Part shown: positions 62,613-64,000 of the stretch, piece after piece | Layout: the number at the start of each line of letters is the position of its first letter | Numbering within the stretch: the stretch's first letter is position 1 | Assembly: GCA_023055505.1 (NCBI GenBank) | Contig: JALIRH010000049.1 | Location: forward strand, 3,038,001 to 3,102,000 | Reading direction: 5' to 3' | From: Callipepla californica brunnescens | Lineage: Eukaryota; Chordata; Aves; Galliformes; Odontophoridae | DNA: 64,000 nt | Program-made: the position numbers and the translations under genes | The notes under the pieces: model-generated | Seen by the model: the letters and a program-made list of their open reading frames with translations, nothing else | Database searches by the model: none | What the model was told of the DNA's origin: nothing

Positions 62613-64000
62613 GGGCCCTAGGGATCAATGGGACCATAGGAATCAATGGGGCCATAGGAATCAGTGGGGCCATAGGAATCAATGGGGCCATAAAAATCAA
62701 AGGGCCATAGGAATCAATGGGGCCATAGGGATCAATGGAGCCATAGGGATCAATGGGGCCATAGAACTCAAAGTGGCCATAGGGATCAAGGGGGACATAG
62801 GGATCAATGGGGCCAAAGGAATCAATGGGGCAATAGGAACCAGAGGGACCGTAGGAATCAATGGGGCCATAGGGATCTGTGGGGCCATAGTAATCAGTGG
62901 GGCCTGAGGAATAAATGAGGCACTCGGGATCAATGGGGCCATAGGGATCGATGGGGCCATAGGGATCAATGTGGCCATAGGGATCAATGGGGCCATAGGA
63001 ATCAATGGGGCCAGAGGAATCGATGGGGCCATAGGGATAGATGAGGCCATAGGAATCAATGGGGCCTTTGAACTCAATTGGGCCATAGAGATCAATGGGG
63101 CCATTGGGATCAATGGGGTCATAGAACTCAATGGGGCCTCTAGAACTCAATGGGGCCATAGGAATCAATGGGACCATAGGAATCAATGGGGCCATAGGAA
63201 TCCATGGGGCCATAGAACTCAAAGGGGCCATAGGGATCAATGGGGCCATAGGGATCAATGGAGCCAAAGAACTCAAAGGAGCCATAGAACTCAATGGGGC
63301 CATAGGGATCAATTGTGCCATTGAACTCAATGGGGCCATAGGGATCAATGGGGCCTTAGGGATCAATGGGGCCATAGAACTCAATGGGGCCATAGGAATC
63401 AGTGGGGCCATAGAACTCAATGGGGCCATAGAACTCAATGGGGCCATAGGGATCAATGGGGTCATAGAACTCAATGGGGCCTCTAGAACTCAATGTGGCC
63501 ATAGGAATTAATGGGGCCATAGGAATCAATGGGGCCATATACATCAATGGAGCCATAGAACTCAAAGGGGCCATTGGGATCAATTGGGCCATAGAACTCA
63601 ATGGGGCCATAGAACTCAAAAGGGCCAAAAAAATCAATGGGGCCATAGGACTCAATGGGGTTATAGGGATCAATGGGGCCAAAGGGATCAATAAGGCCAT
63701 AGGAATCAATGCGGTCATAGAACTCAATGGGGCCTTTGGGATCAATAGTGCCATATGTATCAATGGGGCAATAGGAATCAATGGGGCCATAGGGATCAAT
63801 GGGGCAATAGGAATTAGTGTGGCCATAAATAGGAGTGGGGACATAGAACTCAATGGGCCCTAGGGATCAATGGGACCATAGGAATCAATGATGCCATAGG
63901 AATCAGTGGGGCCAAAAAAATCAATGTGGCCATAAAAATCAATGGGGCCATAGGAATCAATGGGGCCATAGGGATCAATGGAGCCATAGGGATCAATGGG

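Larger units (their letters stand above)
36984..64000. repeat. 18-bp minisatellite, main array with higher-order structure
   Basis: 27 kb of uninterrupted 18-bp units running off the window. Diagnostic variants recur in fixed order: GGGGCCAAAAAAATCAATGG, GAACCCCAATTGGCC, GAGGAATAAATGAGGCACTC, and the marker GGGCCCTAG. The marker occurs 19 times, at 39296, 41435, 42443, 43756, 44656, 46365, 47175, 48400, 51927, 52663, 53563, 54695, 55631, 57412, 58348, 60815, 61714, 62613 and 63855. Spacings fall within 3 nt of multiples of 18, with 899-900 recurring. Four of six frames stay open for up to 594 codons as a consequence of the period. No spacers, promoter or splice signals seen. Confidence 0.97.

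Noticed and set aside
36984..64000. Long hexapeptide-repeat proteins (MAPLIP, NGAIGI, QWGHRN types) as genes
   Set aside because: Overlapping frames on both strands are open at once for the same arithmetic reason (18-bp period). No splice sites, promoter or conserved domain was seen, and indels of 1-3 nt occur freely.
36984..64000. CRISPR-like array
   Set aside because: Units are contiguous without unique spacers, and the rest of the window is vertebrate DNA.

Overview
This window is avian nuclear DNA, most likely chicken or a close galliform. The evidence is CR1 LINE fragments (RT segment and 3' tails ending in short ATGAATCT-like repeats), class III ERVL-type endogenous retroviruses, spliced MROH-type HEAT-repeat exons, an OR14-like olfactory receptor relic and an interstitial TTAGGG-type tract. 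It looks like repeat-rich, gene-poor DNA (subtelomeric, W-linked or dot-chromosome type). The chromosome cannot be fixed from sequence alone.

Layout. (1) 1-578 is the end of an 18-bp minisatellite. (2) 579-8741 holds two broken ERVL-type proviruses head to head: A on the minus strand (579 to about 3996) and B on the plus strand (about 4006-8741). (3) 8820-11297 carries eight phase-compatible exons of a maestro-HEAT-like gene with one in-frame stop. (4) 11300-13030 is a scrapyard: two old LTR pieces, a degenerate telomeric tract, a lone CACNA1-like exon, CR1 tails and a pol scrap. (5) 13864-14833 is an olfactory receptor pseudogene. (6) 14900-26600 is mostly non-coding, with three MTUS1/MTUS2-like exons (19280-21776), a GA-rich minisatellite, a CR1 tail, two copies of a roughly 340-bp dispersed repeat and an old solo LTR. 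(7) 26632-28204 is a CR1 element split by a solo LTR with a 5-bp target duplication. (8) From the CR1 tail at about 28203 to the window end the 18-bp minisatellite runs for about 29 kb, interrupted once by a nearly complete 6.4-kb ERVL provirus (C, 30584-36983, minus).

Provirus C is the reference for the family: LTR, a Lys-tRNA-like primer site, a gag frame whose N-terminus carries hydrophobic membrane segments, a single in-frame UAG between gag and pol, a 1047-codon pol (protease, RT, RNase H, integrase), a polypurine tract and LTR, with no env. A and B are damaged relatives. The minisatellite shows several levels of order: 18-bp unit, about 180-bp decamers, about 900-bp blocks, and a 2717-bp tandem duplication. 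Its 18-bp period leaves four of six frames open for hundreds of codons; I treat those hexapeptide frames as by-products.

The most unusual features are the minisatellite's layered structure and its start at a CR1 tail, the membrane-type Gag N-terminus, the UAG gag-pol junction, and the cluster of relocated exons from unrelated genes. All family assignments come from reading the sequence; no database search was run.
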